Assembly: GCF_938030145.1 (NCBI RefSeq)
Contig: NZ_CALHGM010000029.1
Span: 1 to 34,155, forward strand
Length of the DNA: 34,155 nt
Direction: 5' to 3'
Source of the DNA: an uncultured Campylobacter sp.
Lineage (GTDB): Bacteria > Campylobacterota > Campylobacteria > Campylobacterales > Campylobacteraceae
Below, in pieces: positions 15,657-23,256 of this stretch. Position numbers and translations under genes: made by a program. The notes beneath the pieces are model-generated. The model had not been told where the DNA came from and searched no databases. It was given only the letters and a program-made list of their open reading frames with translations. Every line of letters starts with the position of its first letter. Position 1 is the first letter of the stretch.

Positions 15657-16424
15657 TTATTTTGCAGGCGTCGTCCATAAGTTTTTATTCCAAAGCTCCG
15701 CGCCCGCAATGCCTTTAATCCTAATCCAGGCGATAAGTTCTAAAATTTCAGATAAAAAAATCGCTATAAGTATGATACATACCGCTGTTACATTGCTTAT
15801 TTTCGGAAGATTAACGAATACATTCATAATATTTAGAAGTATCCAATACATAAAATATAATCCTCCACAGAAGTAAAAAATCTTATTTGTAGCAGCTTTG
15901 CCTAGTTTATAATACATTAGTATCAACACTATGTAATTAATAGTTTTAAGTGCTGGAATTACAACAAGAAAGATATTGCTCCATATGGCAATCAGCGTCG
16001 CTTCGTTTTGATAACTAAACCCTATATTTTGAGTTGTTCTAATAACAGAATAGAATGTATCTACAAAAGATTCTCTGTGGCTATGAAAGAAGTAATTGAG
16101 AGTTTCCGAGCTCGCGATATTTATAGCATACAATAAAAATGCGATAACCATGATAGTCCAAAGCACTCGAGCAATAAAGGTAATTAAATACGTCCTAAAG
16201 ACCTTACTATCGGAGATATCAGAGATAATTTTGGTTGCCGAGAGTTTAAAAATCATCGAGGTGAAAATCATGGCAACAATTACGGCGGCAACGCCTAAAA
16301 ATTTGCTTATTTCAACGTTATGCCAAAACTCACAACAAACCCAAATGATCAGATAAGTGCAGATTGCCAAAACGCTAGAGGTTATACCGCGAAATTTTAT
16401 GGCGCTTAAAATTTTAGGGTTCAT
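15657..16424 (-). CDS. uncharacterised polytopic membrane protein, family member 4
   Basis: Protein of 255 residues with six or seven hydrophobic segments. It begins MNPKILSAIKFRGITSSVLA, like member 1. The first-half motif reads IFKLSATKIISDISDSKVFR then TYLITF; the second-half motif is YYKLGKAATNKIFYFCGG. The C-terminus has ILELIAWIRIKG, parallel to LLAWSKIEK of the others. It is much more AT-rich than the surrounding genes (19 G or C in the 60 bases from 16081) and lies next to the most AT-rich gap of the window. AAAGG lies upstream of the ATG at 16424. Function unknown. Confidence 0.7.
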   Translation of the reverse strand: MNPKILSAIKFRGITSSVLAICTYLIIWVCCEFWHNVEISKFLGVAAVIVAMIFTSMIFKLSATKIISDISDSKVFRTYLITFIARVLWTIMVIAFLLYAINIASSETLNYFFHSHRESFVDTFYSVIRTTQNIGFSYQNEATLIAIWSNIFLVVIPALKTINYIVLILMYYKLGKAATNKIFYFCGGLYFMYWILLNIMNVFVNLPKISNVTAVCIILIAIFLSEILELIAWIRIKGIAGAELWNKNLWTTPAK

Positions 16425-17195
16425 AAAGTTGTGCCTTTGGAATTTTAAAATCTATGGCGGATTATACTTGCGGGGTTTGAAATTTAGATAAATTTAGAAA
16501 CTGCGAGTTGCCAAATTTTAGAATTTAGCGTCGAGTGTGAGAAATCTACTAATAGCAATACGAGGGGGAGGGCGCAAGCAAAATTTGAATGGAATTTAAT
16601 CTATTTTGTTTAAAAGGTTGAATTCCGAAAGAGGGCAAATTGGCAATTTGGGAGTAAACGTAGGGTAATTTGGCTTTTGTGCTAATAAATTATGAAATTT
16701 TATTTTATACCGCACAGCGTGTTTGCATCATAAAGTAATTAACTTTAAATTTAAAAGCTAAATGGAACGATAGTAAAGTAAAAAAACTCATATATAGAGA
16801 AAACTCGCATTTTCGCATTTTGTCTCTTTGGGTTCTTTGAGTCGATATACGATAAATAGTGTTAAAAAGCGCTATGGTTCCCATAATCTTAGATATTTTA
16901 TATTGAAAACTATAATTTTCAAGTAAAAATCTAATACGAAATTAACATATAATTATATGAATAATTTCATGTATTTTTGACGTATTTGGTGTTTTTATTA
17001 GAAGAATTTTTACATAAATCTATATTCAATAATTTATCCGTGACTTCAAATAAAATCAGCAGGATAATGGATGGTATTTATTACAAGAATGAAATAGGAT
17101 AAATATCTAAATTGGGCGGAAATGAAATTTTACTTATGTGAATAGTTTAAAATTTGAAATATGGGAAGCTATCGCGCCAAGATGAGTGTCCTCTT
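16425..17195. other. very AT-rich gap without a recognisable gene
   Basis: Between member 4 of the membrane family and hypA. The GC content drops sharply: 9 G or C in the 60 bases from 16921 and 13 in the 60 from 16981. RAATTY sites are common at 16440-16640 and sparser afterwards. No open frame of useful length, hairpin terminator or tRNA was found. Its right end should hold the terminator of the hydrogenase transcript, but none is obvious. Confidence 0.5.
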
Positions 17196-17753
17196 TTATT
17201 CAATAACCAGGCGCATTAGATACATATCTTCGCCGTCGATTACGCTGATTTCGGAGCTTTTGCAGCGCGGGCAAGAGAAGTCGTTTTGCGTCAAATCTCC
17301 GCTAAAACCGCAGTTTTTGCATTTTACGACGATCTCTTGGGTATGGATGACGAGATCAGCATTTTCGCAGACGGTGCCTGCGCGAAAGACTTCATAGCAG
17401 TTTTGCAAATAATGCGCTTCCACGCCGCTTAGCCGCCCTATTTTTACGTGCAGTTCCCTTATTTGCGGACTTTTTAAACCAAATGTATCGTAAGATGCCT
17501 CCGGATTTGCATCCAAATTTTTATAAAAATCACCGTTTTTTCCGTTCGAGTCCGTATCCGCAACACCCGTATTTTCGGTATTCTCGGTGTCCATGTGAGT
17601 ATTCGCGGAATTCGTATTTTCATTGGCGGTATCGGCGATGTCGCAACGATTTTTATCGCCTTGCTCGGCTGCGCCTTTTTTCTTTGCTTTTTCGGCGTTT
17701 AGCGCCTTTTCACATAGCGCCACAAGATCCACTACGATCGATAGTTCATGCAT
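17196..17753 (-). CDS. hypA: hydrogenase nickel incorporation protein HypA, with insert
   Basis: Zinc-binding nickel chaperone that hands nickel to the hydrogenase large subunit with HypB. The nickel-binding N-terminus MHE is intact, and the zinc site has two CxxC pairs (C145/C148 and C161/C164). The protein has 185 residues, whereas HypA is usually about 115. The excess is a polar, low-complexity block at residues 21-96 (Asn, Thr, Asp, Glu; for example ADTANENTNSANTHMDTENT) placed between helix 1 and the strand beginning IRELHVKIGRLSGVEAHYL. Removing it restores normal length. The insert DNA repeats GTATTCGCG and GTATTTTC units and includes GAATTC. Last gene of the hyp set, 100 bases after hypE. 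Confidence 0.92.
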   Translation of the reverse strand: MHELSIVVDLVALCEKALNAEKAKKKGAAEQGDKNRCDIADTANENTNSANTHMDTENTENTGVADTDSNGKNGDFYKNLDANPEASYDTFGLKSPQIRELHVKIGRLSGVEAHYLQNCYEVFRAGTVCENADLVIHTQEIVVKCKNCGFSGDLTQNDFSCPRCKSSEISVIDGEDMYLMRLVIE

Positions 17754-17853
17754 TTTTTCCTCTAAATTTTACGGCCGTGCCGTATTTTGTGCGAAATTTT
17801 GTTGTAAATTTAAAAACGTGCTCTGAAATTTAGGCTTAAATTTGCACGCAAAT

Positions 17854-19044
17854 TTAACAAATCCGCGGCAGTAGCTCGCCTTTTGGAAGCTCCAAAAATC
17901 GCTGCGATCCGTAGGCGTTTTGCAAAATCACTCGCCCTTTTGTCGCATAGGGAGCTTGAAATTGTTCCGCCCTATTTTCTGACGCCGCGTCCGTATCGCT
18001 TATGCCCGTAAATTCGTCTTGCGCGCTAAGCTTCGGCGTCAAAGTACCCTCAAATTCGCCCCCGCCGTGCCCTACTTCGCGTACCTCGCCGATGATTGCG
18101 GCGTTTGCGTCAAATTCGCGCAGTATCTCAAGCGCCCTATCCGCCTCGGCGTCATCTTTTACGATCGCTACGAAAGTGCCTTCGTTTGCAAGCTCGTAGG
18201 GCTCGAAGCCCAGTAGCTCGCACACGCCCACTACTTCGTCGCTGATTTTGATATCCTCTTCGCGCACCAAAAATTCAAGCCCGCTAGAGTTTGCAAATTC
18301 GTTCAAAACCGCGCTGAGCCCGCCGCGCGTCGCATCTCGCATCGCCTGGATCTTCACGCCTTGCAAGATCAGCTTTTCGACCGCGCCGCAAAGCGGTTTG
18401 CAGTCGCTTTGTAGCTCGCTACTTAGCGCGATCTCGTCGCGTGCCGCGAGTATCACCGCTCCGTGCCGCCCGATGTCGCCGCTAAGTAGGATTTTTGCGC
18501 CCGCTTTGATGTTTTGCACGCGCGCAGGTCGCAAAACACGGCCGATGCCGCTAGTGTTGATGAAAATTTTATCGCATTTGCCGCGCGGCACGACCTTTGT
18601 GTCGCCGCAAACGATACGAACGCCGCAGCTTCGCGCAGTGCTTGCCATCGAGTCCAGGATGCGTCGTAGCTCGCTTAGGCTAAACCCCTCCTCGATGATG
18701 AGCGCGCAGCTTAAAAACAACGGCTTTGCGCCCACCATCGCAAGGTCGTTGACGGTGCCGCAAACGGCGATCTTGCCGATATCGCCGCCGTTAAAGAACA
18801 GCGGCGTAACGACGAAACTATCGGTGCTGAAAGCTAGCTCGCCGCCAAAACTCGCAGAATTCAAAGTAGAGCTCGGCTTCGCGCGATCAAAACCCGCCCT
18901 GGCGTCTAAATTTAAATTTAGTATCGCACTGTCGTTGTTCGCGCGTAAAATTTCATTATCAAACGCCGCAAAGATCGTCTCGTTGATGAGCCTATTCATC
19001 TCCTCGCCGCCGCCGCCGTGGCTTAAAAGTATAGTTTCGTTCAA
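17854..19044 (-). CDS. hypE: hydrogenase maturation protein HypE
   Basis: HypE dehydrates the thiocarboxamide placed on its C-terminal cysteine by HypF, giving the cyanide ligand of the NiFe site. The end LLPRIC carries that cysteine. SHGGGGEEMNRLI near the N-terminus, STDSFVVTPLFF, GTVNDLAMVGA and RDATRGGL are family blocks of the PurM-like fold. The start is put at the TTG at 19044 because AAAAGGA lies just upstream; a GTG at 19059 has no ribosome site. Two extra segments are present relative to the family: about residues 46-68 (DARAGFDRAKPSSTLNSASF) and about 325-368 (Gly/Glu/Asp/Ala-rich), both in loops. Spaced 186 bases after hypD. Confidence 0.93.
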   Translation of the reverse strand: MNETILLSHGGGGEEMNRLINETIFAAFDNEILRANNDSAILNLNLDARAGFDRAKPSSTLNSASFGGELAFSTDSFVVTPLFFNGGDIGKIAVCGTVNDLAMVGAKPLFLSCALIIEEGFSLSELRRILDSMASTARSCGVRIVCGDTKVVPRGKCDKIFINTSGIGRVLRPARVQNIKAGAKILLSGDIGRHGAVILAARDEIALSSELQSDCKPLCGAVEKLILQGVKIQAMRDATRGGLSAVLNEFANSSGLEFLVREEDIKISDEVVGVCELLGFEPYELANEGTFVAIVKDDAEADRALEILREFDANAAIIGEVREVGHGGGEFEGTLTPKLSAQDEFTGISDTDAASENRAEQFQAPYATKGRVILQNAYGSQRFLELPKGELLPRIC

Positions 19045-19230
19045 ATTTTTCCTTTTCACTCGGTTTTAAATTTACAAGTCCGTATTGCGCAGTTAAACAA
19101 GCCGTGCCGCTACGGTGCCGCGCAAAATTTTAAAGCAAATTTAGTGCAACGATTCCGCTTCGGTTAAAATTTTAAAGTACGACTTGTTTTTAAAATTTAC
19201 GCTCTGCTAGCCGGATACCGCGCGCAAAAT

Positions 19231-20328
19231 TTAGCCCGCGTTTTTGACGTCGCCGTATTTATAGTACGCCGCGCATGCGCCTTCGCTTGAGACCATGCAC
19301 GATCCTATCGGGTTTTGCGGCGTACAGTGCTTGCCGAAAACCTTGCAATCATAGGGGCTTTTTTTGCCTCGCAAAATTTCGCCGCAGATACAGGCCTTGC
19401 TCTCGGGAGCGCTCTGTACGCTGCAATCAAACTGCACCCTGGCATCCAGTGCCGCGTACTGCGGGCGCAACTTCATGCCGCTTTTTGGAATTTCGCCGAG
19501 CCCTCGCCACGGAAAATCGCAAATTTCAAAATATTTATCTATTAAATCTTGCGCTTTTTGGTTTCCGCCCTCTTTTACGACGCGCTCGTATTCATTGAAA
19601 ACCTCGTAAGTACCGGCGTTTTGCTGCTCCACCAAATTTAATACGCCCGCCATTATGTCAAGCGGCTCAAATCCGCTTACGGCGATCGGTTTTTTGTAGT
19701 CTCGCGCAATGCTCTCGTAGACCTTCGCGCCGGTGATCACGCTTACGTGACTAGGCCCTAAAAACGCGTCTATCTGCACGTCCGCGCCGTCTAAGATCGC
19801 TCGCACGGGCGCGGGCACCGTAACGTGGTTGATGTGAAAAAAGAGATTTTTTAGCCCCAGGCTTAGCGCTTTATCGATCAGCACGGCGCTCATCGGCGTC
19901 GTCGTCTCAAAGCCGATCGCAAAAAATATCACCGTTTTTTGCGGATTTTCCTGCGCGATCTTTATGCAATCAAGCGGGCTATAAAGCGCTCTGATGTCGT
20001 GCCCCTCGCTGCGCAGCTTCTGCAAGCTCGTGCGAGAGCCGGGCACGCGCAGCATGTCTGCTAGAGTGCAAAAAATACTCTGCGGCATCGCGGCGAGCTT
20101 GATCGCCTCGTCGATACGACTGCGCGGCATCACGCATACCGGACAGCCGGGGCCGTGGATAAATTTAATATTTTCGCCGACCAGGCTCGGAAGGCCGAAT
20201 TTCATGATCGAGTGCGTGTGTCCGCCGCAAATCTCCATGATGTTTAGCGGCTTTTTGCTTTTGGAAATTATCAGCTTGCTAAGCGCTAAAATCAGCTCCT
20301 TATCCCTAAAATCCTTGATTAGATCCAT
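19231..20328 (-). CDS. hypD: hydrogenase maturation protein HypD
   Basis: Fe-S scaffold protein of 365 residues that, with HypC, holds the iron while the CN and CO ligands are added. Hallmarks are all present: ICGGHTHSIMKFGL (C34), HGPGCPVCVMP (C62 and C65), GFETTTP, and a cysteine-rich C-terminus (CICGEILRGK, DCKVFGKHC, GSCMVSSEGACAAYY) that binds a 4Fe-4S cluster. Length is normal and there is no insert. It lies 35 bases after hypC. The space to hypE is filled with AAATTT-type palindromes. Confidence 0.96.
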   Translation of the reverse strand: MDLIKDFRDKELILALSKLIISKSKKPLNIMEICGGHTHSIMKFGLPSLVGENIKFIHGPGCPVCVMPRSRIDEAIKLAAMPQSIFCTLADMLRVPGSRTSLQKLRSEGHDIRALYSPLDCIKIAQENPQKTVIFFAIGFETTTPMSAVLIDKALSLGLKNLFFHINHVTVPAPVRAILDGADVQIDAFLGPSHVSVITGAKVYESIARDYKKPIAVSGFEPLDIMAGVLNLVEQQNAGTYEVFNEYERVVKEGGNQKAQDLIDKYFEICDFPWRGLGEIPKSGMKLRPQYAALDARVQFDCSVQSAPESKACICGEILRGKKSPYDCKVFGKHCTPQNPIGSCMVSSEGACAAYYKYGDVKNAG

Positions 20329-20363
20329 TATTTACCTTAAATTTTACGGGTTTACAAGCCGCT

Positions 20364-20645
20364 TTAATTCTCTGCGCCGGCTCTCGGCTCTATGCTTTCA
20401 TATACAGAGCCCTCTTCCGCCCTCATCTGCTTTGCGATCTGCTCGTAAATTTCGATACTCTCCTTCGCTCGCTGCGTATCGATCTTCTCCATCGCAAAGC
20501 CCACGTGGATCAGCACGTACTCCCCGACGGTCGCTGGCTCTGGAAGTAGATCCAAGCTCACGCCGCGGCGCACGCCCAGAGTCTCCACGGTCGCGAAATT
20601 ATTTTCGTCGATCGAGATGATTTTTGAAGGGATTGAAAGACACAT
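20364..20645 (-). CDS. hypC: hydrogenase assembly chaperone HypC
   Basis: Small chaperone (93 residues) that complexes with HypD and the large-subunit precursor. It begins MCLSIPSKI with the essential N-terminal cysteine at position 2, and has the GEYVLIHVGFAMEKID core. The start ATG at 20645 overlaps the hypB stop as TAATG; the longer frame from 20684 would bury the functional Met-Cys. The acidic C-terminal tail is slightly longer than average. Confidence 0.95.
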   Translation of the reverse strand: MCLSIPSKIISIDENNFATVETLGVRRGVSLDLLPEPATVGEYVLIHVGFAMEKIDTQRAKESIEIYEQIAKQMRAEEGSVYESIEPRAGAEN

Positions 20646-21487
20646 TAACGAAATTCCTTCTTGTATTGTAGGAATTTCAGCCATTTCTCCACGCCCTCGC
20701 CGCTTTTACTATCAAGCGCGATTACGTCGGCTTTCGGATTGAGTTTGTGTACCTCGCGCACTACCTCCTGTATATCGAAGTCAAAATGCGGTAACAGCGC
20801 GGTTTTGGTGATTACGACGCAGTCTGCGCGACGAAATATCACGGGGTATTTTGCGATCTTATCGCTGCCCTCGGGCACGCTTAGAAGGACCACGTTCAGG
20901 TGCGCGCCCACGTCAAATGCCGCCGGGCAGACGAGATTTCCGACGTTTTCTATGAAAACCAGATCTAAATTTTTAGTATCGATATGATGAAGCCCCTCGT
21001 GAACCATAAAGGCGTCCAGATGGCAGGTCTCGCCGGTGCTGATCTGATGGGCCTGCGCGCCAGCTTTTATGATGCGATCGGCGTCGCGGTTAGTTTCCAG
21101 GTCGCCCTCAATGACGCCGATTTTAAATTTGCCGCTTTTGATAGTGGCCTCAAGCAGCGTCGTTTTGCCGCTACCGGGGCTACTCATCAAATTTAGACAT
21201 AAAATTTTATCCTCATCCAAATGGGCTCTGTTGTGAGCGGCCTCCTCGTCGTTGGCGCTTAGAATTTTACTCATCACCTCAATCGTCTTGGCGTCATTAA
21301 TAGCGGCATTTGCGTGGATGTGATCGTACGCGTCGTGCTCGTGATCAATCCCCGCTGCGTGGATATGAGCGTGAGAATGAGTCGTACCGTCCGAGTGGGT
21401 ATGGACATGCTCGTGTGTCATATCTGCGTGCGAATGGGCGCCCGCTTCGTGAGTGTGGCCGATGGAACAGCCGCAATCTTTACACAT
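20645..21487 (-). CDS. hypB: hydrogenase nickel incorporation GTPase HypB, His-rich
   Basis: GTPase of 280 residues that delivers nickel to HypA and the hydrogenase. The N-terminus MCKDCGCSIG carries the CxxCGC nickel site. A histidine-rich stretch follows, with 16 histidines between residues 11 and 58, suited to nickel storage as in other histidine-rich HypB proteins. The GTPase domain has P-loop SSPGSGKTT (about 102-110), EGDLETNRDADRI, IENVGNLVCPA (with the metal-site cysteine) and KTALL. AAGGAG lies upstream of the ATG. hypC begins within its stop codon. After nikR there is a gap of about 750 bases, so hypBCDEA may have its own promoter. Confidence 0.96.
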   Translation of the reverse strand: MCKDCGCSIGHTHEAGAHSHADMTHEHVHTHSDGTTHSHAHIHAAGIDHEHDAYDHIHANAAINDAKTIEVMSKILSANDEEAAHNRAHLDEDKILCLNLMSSPGSGKTTLLEATIKSGKFKIGVIEGDLETNRDADRIIKAGAQAHQISTGETCHLDAFMVHEGLHHIDTKNLDLVFIENVGNLVCPAAFDVGAHLNVVLLSVPEGSDKIAKYPVIFRRADCVVITKTALLPHFDFDIQEVVREVHKLNPKADVIALDSKSGEGVEKWLKFLQYKKEFR

Positions 21488-22233
21488 TTTTTCTCCTTGG
21501 ATAATAAATTTTGCGCGTAAAATACCACGTTTTTGCTTTAAATGGCGTAAATTTGATAAATTTTATATCGAAGCGCGAAATTTTATGAAATTTAACGGGC
21601 TTGGAAATTTATGCGCTTCGGTTTTATCTAAATTTCATACGTTGTTTGCGAAGGCTCGACGTAAAATTTTTAAAGCTCGCGAGTAAAGCGCTGCTTTAAA
21701 TTTAATCGCCTGCTCGCAGGCAGCAAAGCCGCGCTCTGCAAATTTAGACCTCGCAGCTCGCAACGGCTCAAAATAAACCAGAGATCGCTGTAGATAGGGG
21801 CGGGAAATTCAAGGCTTGCGAGCGGATTTTACCGGCGCTCTACAATCTCGCGCGTGCTCTCCGGCGTGCCGAACATCAATGCGGCGACCATTTTAATATC
21901 GATTTTGCGCTAGCTCGGCTTTACAAATACGGCATGAAGGTGGCGCCTATAAAATTTAGTCGCGAGCTGCTGCGCCGGTTTCGTGCCTGTGCGTAAATTT
22001 AAACCCGCGGCAAGAATACTTTTTGATTAAAATTTATAAAATTTTGCACTTTCGTTTGCCGCATAAATTTAAACAAATTTTATTTGCACGCCTTGCGCAG
22101 CCGCGCCGCCCGAATTCTCCACTCGATCGAGAATCGCGCTGCACAACTCGCAAAAGTCGCGCAGCCGCTGCGTTTAAATTTAAAAGCGCGTAAATTTAGC
22201 ACGACGCGCTGTTTTTAAAAACGTGCAAACGCC
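21488..22233. other. gap between nikR and hypB with repeats and a possible gene remnant
   Basis: RAATTY palindromes are dense at 21500-21745 and 21990-22200. The middle, 21748-21996, is open on the plus strand for 82 codons without an obvious start and reads like protein (ACERILPALYNLARALRRA, then FALARLYKYGMKVAPIKF). I cannot assign it. The part next to hypB (21488-21570) is AT-rich and likely holds the hypB promoter, but no convincing -10 box stands out. Confidence 0.4.
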
Positions 22234-22665
22234 CTACGCTTCGGTGATGACCGCCTTTACGAGCTTGGAAAATTTCACCCCTTTTAGCGCGCCGATTTTG
22301 GCGCTGAGCCGCTCGATCTTTGAAATTTTATCCCGCATCGTGATCTCCTCGAAACAGTGGCGCTCGTCGATGTGGAAGTGGCTGGTGCTGACGATGGTGA
22401 CGTTTGCGTGGTGCTCGATCTCTACGAGCTGCTCGATCAGATCGCTTTGGTGATGATCGTAAGCGATGCAAAGCACGCCCACACAGTCATCCTCGCCATC
22501 TCCGTGAAGCACGCCCTCGACCATCTTTTCGCGTATGAGATCGCGGATAAACTCGCTGCGACTTAGGTATTGCTTGGCGCGCACCATCTCATCGAGATCC
22601 TCAAAAAGCTTCGTCGGCAGCGAAATGCTAAATCTTACGGCGCTCTCTTTTTCCTCTTTTTTCAT
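22234..22665 (-). CDS. nikR: nickel-responsive regulator NikR
   Basis: Ribbon-helix-helix regulator of 143 residues that binds DNA when loaded with nickel. The N-terminal DNA-binding arm has SAVRFSISLPTKLFEDLDEM and SRSEFIRDLIRE. The C-terminal ACT-like sensor keeps the nickel ligands with the family spacing: H85, H96, H98 and C104 (in HHANVTIVSTSHFHIDERHC). The start is the ATG at 22665, preceded by GAGGGGAG; an ATG four codons upstream overlaps that site. It sits inside the hydrogenase cluster between hypF and hypB, so it probably adjusts hydrogenase genes or nickel uptake to nickel supply. No nickel transporter is clearly identified in the window. Confidence 0.95.
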   Translation of the reverse strand: MKKEEKESAVRFSISLPTKLFEDLDEMVRAKQYLSRSEFIRDLIREKMVEGVLHGDGEDDCVGVLCIAYDHHQSDLIEQLVEIEHHANVTIVSTSHFHIDERHCFEEITMRDKISKIERLSAKIGALKGVKFSKLVKAVITEA

Positions 22666-23256
22666 AGCTCCCCTCATTTCGCGTATTTTGAATGTAATTT
22701 TACCGAAATTCCGCTCAAATAGTAAGAATTTCGCGCTAATTTGGCTTATTCTTTAAAATTTAAAGCTCCAAAGCATCGTGCATATTTTGAAATTTTGCTC
22801 TCGATTTCACGTTGTATTTTAGTGCTAGCGCGATGAAATTTACCGATGCTACGTTATTTTGAATTCTACCGCGAGCTTGCGTCCAAATTTTAAGAATCGG
22901 GCGTTAAATAGCGTCTTAGTTTGGGATCTGCGCAGTATCTAGCCACGCGCCGCGGTAGAATTTTGCATCGATTGCCATAGTGGTGCGCCGTGACGCTATG
23001 GCAGGCGACGGCGCGCCGTTAAATTTTTAAAATTTTAACGTTTCGGTTGTGACATATAGAGACGGTAAGGCGCAAATTTGTTCGTTACTTTTGCGATTTT
23101 AGAAAGCTAGCCGCGGTGGATTTTATCGCCGTAGCGTTAGAATTTGCGCAAAGCGCAAGCAGGGCGCAGAGTTTATTAAATTTAGCGGCGAATGAGACTA
23201 ATAAATTTTACAAAGAGCGAGCTTAACGGCTATAATTGCGTTTTTTGTGGACGAGC
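22666..23256. other. gap upstream of nikR
   Basis: Separates hypF from nikR. AAATTT and GAATTC types recur throughout (about 22710-22760, 22840-22900, 23015-23040, 23140-23210). TAAAAT on the minus strand at 22702-22697 is a weak candidate -10 box for nikR. No gene is seen. Confidence 0.4.
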
